Assembly: GCA_034336665.1 (NCBI GenBank)
Contig: CM067592.1
Span: 48,935,783 to 48,999,782 of the forward strand
Source of the DNA: Luscinia megarhynchos
Lineage: Eukaryota > Chordata > Aves > Passeriformes > Turdidae
DNA length: 64,000 nt
Direction: 5' to 3'
A program made the position numbers and the translations under genes. This document shows, piece by piece, positions 12,101 to 27,100 of the stretch (position 1 is the stretch's first letter; the number at the start of each line of letters is the position of its first letter). Below the pieces are notes generated by a model that saw nothing but the letters and a program-made list of their open reading frames with translations, was not told the DNA's origin and did not search any database.

Positions 12101-15100
12101 ATAAAACTTAATTCTACTAAGACAGACCTGTAAAGCTTGTCTTCGTCTAGGAATTCCATTTGTACTTCTCCAGGTGGAATCTACAGGTTCTTCCACCTTC
12201 CAAAAGTCTTTCAAAAAATTACTCCAGTAAGACAGTAGATTGGTATAAAAAGTTCAACTTTAAAAAATACTTGGAGAGTTGAGCTAATATCAGATCACTG
12301 TGTTAGGTTTTGGGCCTTTTTCAAATCTGCAACAGGCATTTGATTTTGCCCTGTGTGTGACTTGTTACAGGCCAGAATCATTAACACAAATTGTCTTGAT
12401 CATGCTATCAACCTGAGTAAGACACGGAGCATTCAGACTGAAATATTATGATGGAACACCTTGTGTCCTTACCCAGCTGTTCCTTGATGATCCGTTGTGC
12501 TATTCTGTCAATGGTACCAAGCTTTAGAGAGAATGTGTCTAGATAATCCCCAATGGCTGCAAACTCCAGTGGCCGACTTCTTAATTTGTAGCCTCCCGTA
12601 ACGTATTTGACAGACTCCCCCATCTTTGACAGCAAAGCCATTCCTTGCTTTTTGTAGGCATTAAGATCCTAGGAATTAAAAATAGTAAACAAGGCAAAAC
12701 CAAAAATGTTTAGGAGTACTCACACATTTAAATAGTAATAGAATGAAGGTTTAAATATTAATACAATGAAGGATACTTTCCAAGATCAAATCTTATGAAA
12801 GCAAGAGATTACATGTGACATGCAGCCTTGAACAAGCAGCATGCAGCTTGCTTTCTACAAGCTTTACAGCTGAGCACAGCTCCAAGGCTTCATGGAGGCA
12901 AATTATCCAGGAGAAGAGTATGAGGAACATTAGAAATAACTAAGTAGACCATCTTTGCATGTGGCCATACTTTCCCATGTTCCTTTACTCTCACCAGGGA
13001 AGCAGGCAACTCTGGTTCCACCAAAACAGTTCACATCATTCATCTACCAGCTGGCTTTAATGACCTCCTACAGAGCTACACATTGCACACCTCACTCCAG
13101 TTCTGTTGGTCAAACAAGGCAAGTGAAGAATGCATGGAGAGAAATGCAGCATGGGGAGACCAGCAAAACTTCTTTGCAAGAGAGACTGTAGCTGAGGTTG
13201 GGTCAGATGCAACCACGCTGCCTCCACAGAAAGTGTAAACTTCCTTCACACTCCCTTACACATTAGCATAAACTAACTTTCAGATAATTTATGCTAACAA
13301 GACTGCTTGTCTACAATTTTTATGGGATTTCACCTTAATAGTACACCAGAAAAAAAATTTTGTTTTAGTTAGCCAAAATACTACAGTTTTTCATTTTACT
13401 TCTTCCAGCAGAGGTCAGTATTCAACATACCAAAACAGGCTCAGGAGCTACAGCTCAGTTATCCTATAGAGCCTGAGGAAGAGATGTGCTCAAACCACCT
13501 AGGCCTATAGAGATCAAGAATTCAGACACATTATTACAGACTAGAATAAAAGCTTAAGTGTTCTTAAAAAAAACCAACCTAAAAACAAACACCAGCCATC
13601 TTCAAAACATGTAATATAGCATTCCTTCCAAGTACTTAACATAAGTCAAATGTAAATCTGATTAAGAAAACCTGACATCTTAGCAGCTACTATAAATTTC
13701 AATTATGTTTGCATGTAAATGCAGTTTGGCTTTTTCCTTCTACATGTCCTCAAAGGCATCAGAAAAGATCCTTGAACTCAAAATTATTCACTCACTCTCA
13801 AGCATTCTGGTATTTTACAGGTCTACACGGGAACAAAAAGAAATGCTAATTTCTCTTTTTCAACCAGGAGGTGATCTCATGACTTCCTGTAGTAATGAAA
13901 TTCAGAAGTCCTAGCACACTGAACTGACACCTCACGGCTCCTCTAGACCAAGTTCAAACATCAGAGACAGTCAGTAGTACAGGTGTCCTTTCCCCTCACC
14001 TCCCAGGATGTTCTGTAACCTCAAGGCAAACTCCTCCCAAAGCAGAGGATGAAGCCCTTGACATTCATTTCTCAGGGGTGGGAGAAGACAAAAAAAGCAG
14101 CTAAGAAAGTTGCACCATGCTTAGATAGATCAAAAGAGGAACAGAGATGAAATTTAACGTGCTAAACAAATTCTGCATTTCTGGCTTGTTTCAGTTAAGT
14201 TCACCATGGAGTGGAAATAAAAGAACACTGGAGACTGATCATTAACAGTAAGCAGAACATGAACCTGAAGTGAGCTCAAACATCACATTTAAGTGAGCTA
14301 GAGTAATGTGACTTTGGAAAGGCATGCTTTTACAGCTTTTCTCACTTATCTGGTAAAACCCAAGCATAGCTGCAGGTTCTCCTAGTCTTATTTGAAATGC
14401 AGTTCTAAAAAAAGTCAAAGAAAATTGCACCATTCCGGCATGAGTCATGCAGAAGACAAGCATGAAATTGCTGGCTGAGAACAAATAAGAATGAGGCCTC
14501 CATGCTTAGTTTTGAGAGCATCAAGTGCAAGCAGTATAAAAAGTACAGACAAGATAAAAAGTCAAGAAATTTCCAAGCTTTTGTGCAATGGAGACTTTTC
14601 TTCCTCTCCCCCTTCCCTCCTCCCCAAAAAAGGATTTTAAAGCCTACAGTTTTCTGAATTTTTATTCTCTCTTGCGTAATAGGAGTATGTTCTAATCTAT
14701 AAAACAATCCAGCCTGGAAAATTCCATTTATCAGTCGGTGGAGAGGGATTTCTCTTCTCTTCATGCACAGGGAACCCATACTGTTGTCACACACGAGAGT
14801 GTGTCACACACAATAGTCAGAATGCCCAATAACCCTCTGGTATTTTAGAGGAAGCTCTGATCTGCAGATGTAGCTTTCTCAAAGCCTTTTTACCCTCATT
14901 TCAGAAGGGACTGCAGAGGTCAACAATTGCATTTGGAAGTTACTGGCTTACCTTAGCTGTAAGAAAGACGTTGAAGTGCTCGTTAAAAGACAGCACTGGG
15001 TGATCAGTTATTCTCTTCAAGAACTTGTCTAATGCTTTCCTCCTTGTTTCCACAAACTCTTCCGAAAAGCGATCAACAACACCCTTCACCACAAATTTTT

Positions 15101-18100
15101 CAGGAAGAGGCTGTGAGGGATAAGCAAACAGCACAAGATTCAAAAGACCAAAATCTTGCTTCTGTTACTTGGAAATAAACAAAGCAATCAAATTCCAGTC
15201 TTAACAGGAACTGAAACATTGTGTTTGCTAACAGGAACCATGCATCAGATGGGATGCAAGCCGTGCTCAAAATTATCCTTTAGCTGGTATGGCTTAAAGC
15301 TAGCCATTCTACTGAGCGGCTTCAGCGGAGAGTCACAGCAGGGAAGTCAGGCTGCTCTCCCTACTGCCATCCATGTTCAAGATCCAGCTCTGAAGAGATG
15401 CCAGAAGAGCTGCACACTATTTATAACAGAAGAGCACACACACACACCCCCACACCCCCCCACACACTCCTAGTGTTGAAGCAAGGCTGCCTGGTCTCTG
15501 GAACTCAGAAAATTTGACAATTCTACTTACTCCCCACACATCCTCTTGAACAATTTAGAGCTTTTGAACAGGATCCTCCTGTAAAACACTGAGAGCCTTA
15601 GTGAGAATACTAAGCAAAAAAACCCAGGGGCTTGACATAGCAAATGGCTGGATTTTTTTTAAGTATGAGCACACCTGGTCATCTATCACAGCTGACTTTT
15701 CTGATTATGTTTCTGTAAATGACAAAAGCCTGATGATACATCCACTTTTACATCTTACAGTTTTGAGGCCATCATGTAAGCCCAAACTGTTTCCAGACTT
15801 GCTAGTTACACAGTCTTGCTGTTACACTTGGACTACAGACTCTGAAGTACCACTCTGGATGGAAAGTTACTTTTTAAGCTGAAGCATGCTTAGTTTCAGC
15901 TCTACCACTAGAGGTGCTTTTTGTTCAGCATGGACTTCAACATTAGTATCAGTTTTAAAATTGTTCCTTGCATTTCATTCTTGTGAACCAGTCCATCCAG
16001 GCAATCTGCTTACAGTTAGGCTAGCAACGACAGCCATTTTCACCCAATTCAGGAATCAGGATTCTCTTCTGCAAAGAATATGCCATCTAAAAATCTGTTT
16101 CAAAAATAATTAAAGAAAAAAAAAATCTATACATATTGCTTTCTAACCATACCTGAGCTGATGTAGGTTGTATATGAAGACTGTATCTCCAAGAAAAGCA
16201 CAGCCAACATGACTTAGCTGCTACGCAACTAAATTTTGACCCCTGTATTTGGTTCTTTCAATTTAAGACTTACCTTATTATGCTTAGCATTCAAATCAGT
16301 CAGTCATTCTAGTTAAACCACCATCAGGTACACTATCATTAGGCCTCTTCAGAAGTATAATGCCTTGTGCATTCGTCTTCAGAGAGGAAGAAACTCTCTT
16401 CCTTTGCTTTGTAAACTTTAACTGGGACTCTAGGAAATCACTAGCTCAGCACCATACGCAGGAGGAAAAGAAAAAAGTATAAAGAGAAAAAAAAGAGAGA
16501 AAGGAAGACTAGTCTAAAGAACCCTAGTTCAACCAAACACATACAAACTGGCACTGACTAATCACTAAAGTTTGAGCATTTGAAGAATGCACCTCTACTA
16601 CAAAGATTTCTGCCATTTAACCTGGTTTTGATAACAGAAGTAGGTACATTCCTTTCCATTTTAGGCCTCTGGAGGTCCATCTCAAGTAATCAATACACAC
16701 AGCTAGCAACTGACTATCTTGCTTTAACTATGTTAATTTTTTCTTACAGTCTTCCATCTTAACAATTTATTTTTCCCTACTGAGACGTGAGCAGAGTTCA
16801 CTGCCATCAGAAATGGCTTCAGGTATCCAAACATGACCATCCAAGTTCAAGAATCTTGGCCGTGTTAGGTTTACCTTTCTATCTAGAGATAGATCTGAGA
16901 TCAGTTTTACTGTTTTTTGAAACAAAATATTAGAAAGTCTCAGCTCTTTTAAAAAGAAGCAACTATCAGTAACTGAAGAGATGAAAAGGAACCCATACTG
17001 AGCTTAGTTTTGGCTCCTATGTGTAGGCTGTCAAGACACACTGCACTGAGAAGACACATCATTTGCTACAGGAAGATTTTAGGCAGAACCACTATATTGA
17101 GATTAGGAAGACAACTCCCCTTTAACAATTTGTTAAAACAGAAGGCTTTCAGGGATTGCAGTATCTATAATTACAAATACAGACAGTCTTAAATTGTTTT
17201 GAAACATCTTTTCAGCGCATCTGAAACTGCCCTTTAGCTTCTACATCTCATCTATTTCTAGATGACAAATACATAAAGCCTACAGCAGCCTCCTCACCAT
17301 ACCCTGAAAGAAGGATTAATAGGAGAGTCTGTAATTGCTAACTTGTGCATAAACAGATAAAATAAGGCAGCACATCCTTTTATCTACAGGTTTTCTAGAA
17401 GAAAGGCACCTAAAATACTGGCTTGTTTGCAGCGGGTTCCACATCCAGTATTACAGCTACTCGTGCTAAGCCTGGTGTTCTGTGTGCAACAAATTCCTGG
17501 TCAGAGCAAACCAGCTTGATTCCCTGGCTGTGACTCGACTATTATTTACAGCCTTGCAGGCTTCAGGCAGAACTGGCCACCTGGTAGTGTACACAAGAAT
17601 CTGCAGGAAACTTAACTGTGATTGCTCCAGCTGTTCAGAGAATGGGGTGAGAGAAAACAGTATAGGCACTTAACACATTACACATCTCCATCTTTTGCTC
17701 TCAAGCTCACTGTCTTTCTTTTCCCTACTGTTCACTAAGCATACCTGCTGCCAGTTAGTGGTATCACACGATTTTGTGAAGTACTTCTCATCTCTGAGAC
17801 ACGCAGCTATTATTCCACTTGAGGCAAGCCCCAGCATAATTAAGAACTTAAACAGTGCTCAACCACAGAGCAACCTAACAATACTTCTCACACAGCCTAC
17901 TCCTTGCTGAGGGAGGAAGGGAGGGCACCCCACCACCCACCCCACCACCCACACCAGAGAGGCACGCTGAAGTATGCTAGTAGTGTTGCTATTTCCCGCC
18001 AATTCAACTCCTACAGGGCTTTTTAAATGTCTTTGTTCAAAAAGGCTGAAGGTGGTGATCTCACAGGTTTCCTACCTACTCACACAAAAAACGTCTAAGG

Positions 18101-21100
18101 CGGTACTAACCTTCTCACATCAAATAAGGTGGTCAGATCACCAGTTCCAGCAGCAATGGGTGTAGTAGTTTAGCTAATCTTATTAGGTAAACTTCTACCC
18201 ACTGAAGGCATGCAATAGCTACCAAGTCAGAGGCTGAGACTTCCAAATCTGTGCTATTACACGTCAGTGCTATTAAGTGTTAGCACAAATAGTTTTAAAT
18301 TGCTCTGTAAAACCAGCTCAGAAGGCCATCTTGAGAACCGAGAATAGAACCTGAAGTACCTGTGGCTTTTCATAATTCCTAGATGCTCTGAAATACAGAT
18401 GTAATAACTGAGCAAACAGATGAAATGTATTCTATTTATGTCACAGCTACTGTTGTCAGCACATGTACTGCCCTGCAGGAAGCTGACAAAACTCACCCCT
18501 CAGGTGTGCCTCTCAAGAAAAGTCTAAGCTTCCTAACTAGTCAAGAATAGGAAGATCTTTCCACTCTACTATAAGACGCCATATTTATCATATTTAACTA
18601 TATGAATAGTCAAAGAGAATGAAGAACTGTTTTTTAAATCTAGACGCACATCATCCAAATATTACCCTTGGAAGACAGATGCACAACTGTCCTTAACAGC
18701 AGATTCTTGCTTACTACCTACGGGAATAAGATGTGTTGGCTGAGACTCTTCCAGCTTGTTCCTCAGCCAGTCGAAGTCTTGGTACCGCCGACGGACAGAA
18801 TACTCTGGCAAATCAAACTCTGCTCGGGTGGTCTGGAAAAGAACAGGATACACTTAGTGTGCAGCAATGCCTCTCACTTCAGAGCTTAGCAGCAAATGCA
18901 GTACAGCCATCCCTGGCCAGGCTGAAACCAGACAAGCCTTTCAGGGGGGTCTTAATCCCCAAAATTGTGCAGCCAGCATGATAGAAAGATCCTCTGGCCT
19001 TTCAAGCAGTGGAAAAGCAACAATATGAAAAATGATTGCCTGAGGCTGATGTGTTAAGATCTATATGTAGTTCATTGTATTTTCTGCGCTTGTCATGGTA
19101 GAAGTCTGTAGAGCAAAAGCACTGCACACCACAATTGCTCTCTCGGCGGTTGCAAGATTGCAAAGACTGTATGAGATATTCATTGTGAGGACAAAATTAT
19201 TTTAACCACCAAGAATTAAAACTAAAGGTGTTTACTGACTTGTTGATTCTATTACATGCACTATCCACAGGTGAGAAAGTGTTTCACCACTGTCCTGTAT
19301 TCTGCAATTTATAGGCTTATCACACTCCAAGGTCAAAAGATAATAACATAAGCCACTGCAAAGATTGACGGACTACTTTTGTTGACCTCCAAGACGAAGA
19401 AATAAGTCTGTTTATGTGTATACCCAATTAGATATATTAGTACATTAAATTAAATCTTCAAAATTTTCCTTCTTTAGGGTGAGGTCATTACAAGTTTGAG
19501 GGAAAAAAAGTAAGTATGCAGCTAAACTGCCAGCAAGTGTTTTATCCAGCCTCTGAACAGTCTATAGCCTGGAAGGGTGATGGTATGGGGCTGCTTGCAC
19601 AGGACATACTGCAACTGCCTAAAAGCACTCGTGAAACTGTGTACCAACTAGGAGTGTCTGCTGAAGAGCCTGGTATTGCAGTCCTGATCAGAAGGTAGAC
19701 GGTGCTTGTTGTAGTTATGTTCCACTGAGAAGCTATACTTAAGTTACTTGCAGCATTATGTCCATCTTGCAATGAATGGCTTGCAGTGCCAGAACACTAC
19801 GTGCCTGCAGCCAGGCATCAAGCCCAGCACATTCTGGGGAATACACTGGCAACCCCAGCTTTGAACTGGCATCGAGTCCAGCACCTGGTTGCTTTGCTAG
19901 TCCCAGCCAGTAGCAGCCGTTGAATGCAATGCAATCCACCTCTTCACTTGCTCTCTGGATGATTCCAGCTCTTCAGTTGCTGCATTTTACTCCCACCAGT
20001 CACCACTAGGGATCCTGTAAAAGTTCTACACATGAAACCCCTTTCTAGGGTGAAGCCGGGAGCCTTAACACAGTATCAACAGTACAGCAGGTCTAGAATA
20101 CTGTAAGCAGCAAGCTGATGTGTTATTACCTATGACATGGTTTGGCTTCTAGTAAAGGAAGACACAGACAAAAAAAAGAAATCAGGATCAGCTCCCGCCT
20201 TCTTTAACCTGCTAGGCATGGTAAGCAATACAGAGGTTAGTCCACGGACCAACAACGAATCCTCATGAACTGGAGCAGTTGTGTTTGCAGATGAGGGACT
20301 ACCAAGACCTCGATATTCACTGCAGATCTGTGCTTTACTCAGCTACAGACATCCCAGAGTAACACCAGCTTATTTAACGTCTAAGAGTGCCATACTATAA
20401 ATGTGACGTCTGAGACATCATTTTGAATAATTTTCACTTGTTTCCAATAAGAGACTGAATGGCATTATTCTGGAAAAAAAAAAAGAAAAAAGGGTGGGGC
20501 AAGGCAGCAGTAACTTAGCAGAAGGCAGAGCTTCTGTGAACTGGCTGTCACTGCCCAAAGGCATTTTATGAAATCAGACAGTGAGTGAATGAGAGTAATC
20601 AGAAGGGCTACACACTACAGTGTCTTATCCTGTAGCATGACAATGAAAGTAAAGTCTCCCATCTCTTAGCAGTGAGAAGCTTATTAACCACTATTCTGCT
20701 AACACTTAAGGAAAATCATATAGGACTATCTAGGAGTAGGAAACCAGGGTTAAGTCCCAGTACACAAACCATACATTAGCTACCGTTCACCTCTAGTAAA
20801 CTGTTCTTGTTGCCTTTACTTCACAAGCAGAATTGCAAAGTTTTCCATATATCACTTTTTTCCTCTGAGATGAAAATACAGCAGCAACATTTCAGTGTTT
20901 ACTGTACAGCTTATCCAATCTAGACAGCAAACAAGCTTTTCAAAGACTATTTGGGCAGAACATAAAGGCCCTTCAAAGTTTTAATGAAACCTCACTGATG
21001 CTGAAAGGATTTGGATCTCAGATGGAACTTCATTAGTTTAGCACAAGTTATTTCTTCCAGACTGCACACAAGAGGAAGGAGGACCTTGCCACTGTCCAAG

Positions 21101-24100
21101 CATAGTGCTGAGGAGCACATTCACTGAGGCAGCTCGGGGTGCAGCTGCAGGTGGAGCTCTGGCTGGTGCAGCCCAGGCAGAGGCCGTGAAGAGCCGACCC
21201 TCGGCACAAGTCCCGGGACCTGTGGCACAGCCAGGGACGGGACACAGACACGGCAGGAGCCCACGGCCCCAGACCTCCACCTCAGGATGGGGAGGGGATA
21301 AAAGCCCAGGAGCTCCTTTGCTCCGGGTCCCTCCCCAGAGACACCAGCTCGAGCTGTTAGTTTGTAACTGCACTGTGATTAAGCTATTTTAATGGTTGGG
21401 ACACCTGAGACTGCTATGGGAAACCTGAGGATGGAAACCTGGTGTGACTGTGTGAGTGAGGATGCATAGCTGGGAAGGAGCCTCAGTCCGAGCCCAGATG
21501 GTGCAAGAGTGACTGACACAGTGGTTGAGCAGGAAAATTTCCTTAACAGACAACAAGTGTAGCATCTATGGTTTTGACACAGTTAAATTCCTCCTGCTTT
21601 CTCAGTAAGATTCATTAATCTTACCCTGCAAGGACATGTGTATCCTCCAAAGGAACCTGAGAAACTTACATAGCAGATCTCAACTTCCCAAAAAAAGCCA
21701 GGCAAGACGTTTCCAGGAACTTACTGAAAATTCCATCATAGTTCCACTAAATCATACTGCAGAACTGTGTGCTCCGTTTTACTTGCTGGAAAGCAGGCAG
21801 AGTTACAGACACTTTTAGCTCAGTTGCTGGAATAGTTTTGACTAGAGGCAGTAATAAGGCAATCACCAAGTCTTGAATGGACTGGGAGCAAGAGGAGAAG
21901 GACAGGAAAGTGAAAACAAGACCTCCACTTCAGTACTGACTGGTTTGAAAAACTCTCCCTTCAAGCCTGCAGAGCAACTGCGTGACATGGCACTCAGCTG
22001 TTCAGATCTCCATGGAAAAAGGCACAGAAGAAGGCCTTGCCATTCTAGGAACTACAATGAAAGTGAAGTTAGAAGTACATGTATTTATGTTTTCTCAGGA
22101 GAGATGACTACACAACACAAGGCCAAGCTTTACTACCCCCTTTCTTTCTAGAAAAGAATTCTGCTTGGTATAATCTCCCTAAAATGTACATCCATCCACC
22201 TGAAGGACACAAAAGACCCTTCAATCATCACAGTCAAGACCCATTAAGATTCAGTACAAGTTTCACCCCACTTTATGGTTTCACTAAGTCCCCCTGTGTA
22301 AGGAAATTGCTTACTAAGCATTAGCAAGATGAACACAGGGTATGAGAGAATCAAGACTCAGTCCTGAATCACTGTCTTGTTAGCTGGAGGATTACCATTA
22401 TATTCTTTAAATGTGTTCATTCATAAGGCACGCTAGGGAATGCTATCTGGCTGTTATTAGGGAGCTGTGAAAACAGGTACACACGCAGGATCAAGTAAAC
22501 TCTTAAGTTTTCTGTTGCAAGCCAATGTTTTGACCCTTCCTCAGTCACCACCACCTGCTGACATAGGTATGAGAAGATGAAAAGCCCGGGGCATACTGCA
22601 AGACTCCTTTTTTTTTTTTTTCCTGTTAGAATGAAGATGTTTCAAAGTACTGCTTCAAAAAGAAAAGGAACCCTTGAACATAAGGATTTCCAAGCACAGG
22701 AACATTATTAGGGTGCCACTATATAGAAATATTTCATATTGATGGAATAATTGAGAGTTACTTAAGAGAGAAACAACGTTAGTCAATTTTAGCCATTTCC
22801 CTGTGGCATTTTATTTTGTGGTTCCTGATCAAGCAACAGCTGAAGGCTAAGCTGCTCCAAGTAAAAAAAGATACAGTGTTTCCTGCAAGATATGGACTCT
22901 TAGTGTAAAAATGAAGAACTGGACTGTGTTAAATGTGCAGCAAGACATAGTTACAATTTTAGAAAAACTCCATTTTCTCCTGTGTAGTCTGAAAGTGAAA
23001 CTCTGAAGTGGACATTTGGAAAAAAATGATCTGTGGCCTGTAAAGGTTTCTTATCTCCAAGGAAAATATTTGCTCCAGTACATACTGCCATCTAAATGGG
23101 CTGGAGGAATGTTAATCTTTCTGGACAAGTGTATCACGTATATTACTAGTAAAGTTAGTGAATACCTTTTGCCTTAGGTAGCTACAAGTGCCCAAAGCAG
23201 ATGTCAACATCACCTAGGAGCTCATTATAATGAGAATGAGTTAGTTAAGAGGAATCAACATTTCAGTTGTGAATGTGGTGGACTTTTCAGATCACTTTTC
23301 ATATTAATATATGTAGATTACATTAATGATTGAACTACAGCAGGTGCTGAAAAAAATCTCCAGGCTCTTTTAGTTGGCAGCAGCATTTTTAGGCTATTTA
23401 ATTTTATTATCAGCTGTAGACCTATCTGAACCAGCAACTGCATGAAAGCTAGTTTACAGCTGAGGATCAACACTATTTTAGTGGGTAACAGAGGAAATGT
23501 AGTAAACACTTCCATCAACAAGCTTAAAGCATTCCAGAAAAGGAAAGACACAAAATGTGTGATGATAACCAGTGAAACAGTAACAGGGCACATTCCCCTT
23601 AAGGGAACTCAAACCAAATGAGTGTCAGATTACTTAAATGAACAAACTGTGAAGCTAATGAAAGAAACTGGCCTTGCAAGTTTACAAACAGCTCTATTTA
23701 GGAATCAGAGGCAAAAGAAAAAAAAAAAAATCCGAGTTGACATGTTAAAGCTTTTTCCACAATTTCAGACACTGAAGCAACAGTTCTGCTAAGAGAAGTC
23801 ACATCTTCAACACATTCACAAGGTACCAAAAGGCATTAAGTTGTCCTTAAGATAGGAAAACACGGTACAAGATGTGAATATCCAGAACATGCCCAGAAGT
23901 TATTCCACAAAGAAGGAAGTACTAGAAAAGAGAATATCACTTTGTACCTTTGTTGTAACCCTGTATGTGATATATGTCTCCATCGTGCACACGTGTTTTT
24001 TGGGATCATCAACAGTAACAAAGAGGTCTCTAGTTTCCACATCGAAGTCATCATCCAGCTGCAGTCTATTAAGGAGAGATGAGGAGGAGGCTGGGCTAGA

Positions 24101-27100
24101 AGTGTCCACGGGTGTGCCATTGGGCAGACTGAGATCCTGTATTGTAGAGGGGAAGAAAAAAAAAAAACTTTTAACAAGCTTAACAGATTCAAGGTAAAGC
24201 ACAGTATTTTCAAAGACACCACAGGCAAGCTTCTCTGATATATTACAAGGTTCGTTTGTTTCAACACCTCGAAGGGCCACTCTTTTCCAGGACACCTGGG
24301 CAATCCTAAAGTCTTCAAGCATTAAGCTGAGGAGAAAACATTATCACTATATCTCCCTTAAGTACAGCACAACCTGCCTTCTATTCATAAGGAAGTAAAG
24401 CATTGCTGAACCAACCATTCCTGGTGAGACTGAGCCAATCCAGACTGAAAACAAAACAGCTATGCAAATCAAGAGACTTAGTTATAAGACAGGTTTCAGG
24501 CAAAATGGCAACAATTCAGTTGTGTGGAATGCAGTCAGCTTCCACCTCTGGAGACTCCTACAGTGCAGGAAGGAGCACAACTTTCATCAGAGGCCTCCCA
24601 TCCAGTCCATTAATTTCCACGCATCTTGACAGCAGTCAGAGTCTGAACTGCCACCACTGCACTACAGAACAGTCACAGATCATACTCTCACACACAATTG
24701 TCTAGGCACACCACACCTCCCTGCTGGAGTCCTAAAGCAAATGAAAACACTACTTTTTCTTTGGAGAGATCCTCATTCTCTTTCTCTCAAGCCTAAGAGT
24801 GCCTAGAGAAGACACAGGCCAAAATATCCAGCAAGTTATTTTAGGAAGAAAACCACAAAAGTTTAAGAAGTCAGCAATTCCTTGAAACTCACTTGGCCGC
24901 AGACGAAAAAAAGAAAAACAACAAAACAACTTTATAGCTAACTTGCTACATCCACACACCTTCAAATCTCACACTTCAATACAAACCAACTACCCTGTAA
25001 CAGGAGTCACTGCACTTCCATAAATATCACAGCAACTTAACATGTTCTTTGCCCTGGCCTTGTAGCAGAGGGAGCTGACAGTGTGTGATAAGTTGTACAC
25101 AGAAAGTCCTAAGGATCCATGGCTCTTCTTTTCAGAGAAGACAGGAGGACTTTTTGTTTGCATCTTTTTAATAGTCGCACAGGGATAGATTCATCCACAG
25201 AGTGATTTCCCTTGTTGCTAAACAGAGAAACAACACTACAGCTAAGCACCACATTAACTACGAGTGTTTTAGTTATACAATTACTTCTTACACCCAGCTT
25301 CACACAACTGTAAGTGGCTAGACAAAACATAACATCTTAGCAAAGCAATCACGTGGGTGAGATCCCCTCTGCTCATCAGTGCTCCTTTAGCCAAAGGTAC
25401 AGACTGACAGGCAAGAGGTTTGAGGTAAAGTTGCTTACAAAGGTGGGCCTCTGATAATGGCTAAAAACACAGCTAAATTCCTACCAGTCATTGTCACAAA
25501 CCCATCATGAGAACACAGGGATTTCATAGAGAGCCACCTGTCTGTCGCAGCATTGCTCTTCACCTTGAGGGCTATCTTATGAAGTAGAGAAAATAATTGT
25601 TTAGCCTAGACATTTAGGGAAAGGGGTGCTCTAAACTATTGTCTACTAGGAGAGAGGTTAGATACATTCTCTCAGCTAATGTACAGAAGACTGCCCATAA
25701 ATGGACGGTTTCAGATTTCACTGGCAGGTGAGCAAGACGGCAAGGCAGGCACTCAAATGCTCTCAAGAGAGTTAAAGAACAGGAGAAGCAAGGCACAGCT
25801 TGCCAGCTCAGATATGAGGTAGACACCTCAAACTACACAAGCATCTGGCTCAGACTGAGCCTAGGAGGAACATGTACAACAGGAGGAAGCAATGGCAAAT
25901 AGCTCAGTAGACAAAAAGTTCTGTTGAAATTACACAAACAGAATAAGCAGTAGACAGGATAAGGTTAACAACAGGAGATGGCTTCAGAAAATCTGCAGTT
26001 CAGCTGGACAAGAGAATTTGGCTGAGCGGACTAAAAAGCCAACCAAACCTTGGGATACCACAGTAGCTGGAGACAAATCTGTTTCTGTTTCCAAAGGAAA
26101 AGACAGCTCATCATTGCCCATGTGCAGTAAGCATTAACGTACAACAAGTTGTGCCAGAACTGCAGCCAGTCATATTCTAAGCTTCCATTATGACAATTAC
26201 TTGCAGAAACAGCTTAAGCCTGGTTCCTTCCACAAGAAATCTCAAATGTTTGTAAGAAAACTCTTCCAAAAGAGGGCTTAAAGAACATAATGGAATCTGC
26301 TTAAAATACAAAAATCTAGAGAAAGAGCCAACAACGGAGCTTGCAGCCAGTTGCATGAAGTTAGCACTTTCCTCACTAATTCTCTTGGGAAGTAACAATA
26401 TCATATAGTATGCCTCGTACATTTTAAGCAGGACAGAAGTATGTGAAGGCTTGAATTGCACTTGAGTGTGTTCTTGCAGTCATGGGTCCTGTGGAATGTC
26501 TCAAGTGTTAAAGACTGTGACAGTTCACCCTGGACGAAACACTCCAGACCTACATCAAGTAAAGCTTCTGTACCAGCAGTGGTTCAGATCAGAAAAGCTG
26601 CTAGCTGTAGTGGTGGGGAGAGATGATATGCTATACTGCCTCATCTGCAGGATCCTCCCCTGGCAGAGACAGCTGGCATCATATCCTGCTACTTTGCTAC
26701 TTTTCAGTAGATGAAAGCCAGGTTAGAAGCTAACTATTTCTCCTTCTGATTGGACGGAAGCTCCTACCTAAGTGCACTAGAAACAATGGATATGGCTGCT
26801 GAATCCTTGTTTGACAGTAGGCAGGATCAGTTTTGCTGAAGTCTTATGCCACTGATAGAAAGAGGCAGGCTTTGAAGTATGACAGCAAGGTACCTCAGGT
26901 TGTAGTCTGCTTTTACCACAGAAAAAGGAGTATGTCCTTCAGAGCCTAATGGGAAAGGGGATATGTAGCCACCTGTGTTTCTACCTGTTGGTATAACTAT
27001 CACACCTACAAGCATCTGAAATACTGGCTAGTATTTTCCATTTTATATAAACAAGCTGGCAAACTGTCTGACTTTGGTGCCAGTAGCTCACGCATCAGCT

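Larger units (their letters stand above)
15111..18721 (-). other. SNX30 intron between exons 4 and 3
   Basis: An intron of about 3.6 kb. It holds an impure CA/C repeat at 15,435-15,468, a purine-rich GA stretch near 16,464-16,508, and a CCACC-rich repeat at 17,926-17,957. The remainder has no recognisable feature. Confidence 0.85.

Noticed and set aside
19740..19960. Possible SINE or DNA transposon around two similar CCAGCAC-containing segments
   Set aside because: The resemblance covers only about 14 bases twice, and no RNA polymerase III box, tail or target duplication was seen.
23836..24318. Minus-strand open frame of 160 codons over SNX30 exon 2 in another frame
   Set aside because: The alternative frame has no homology; the true frame is confirmed by splice phases and the PX-domain sequence.
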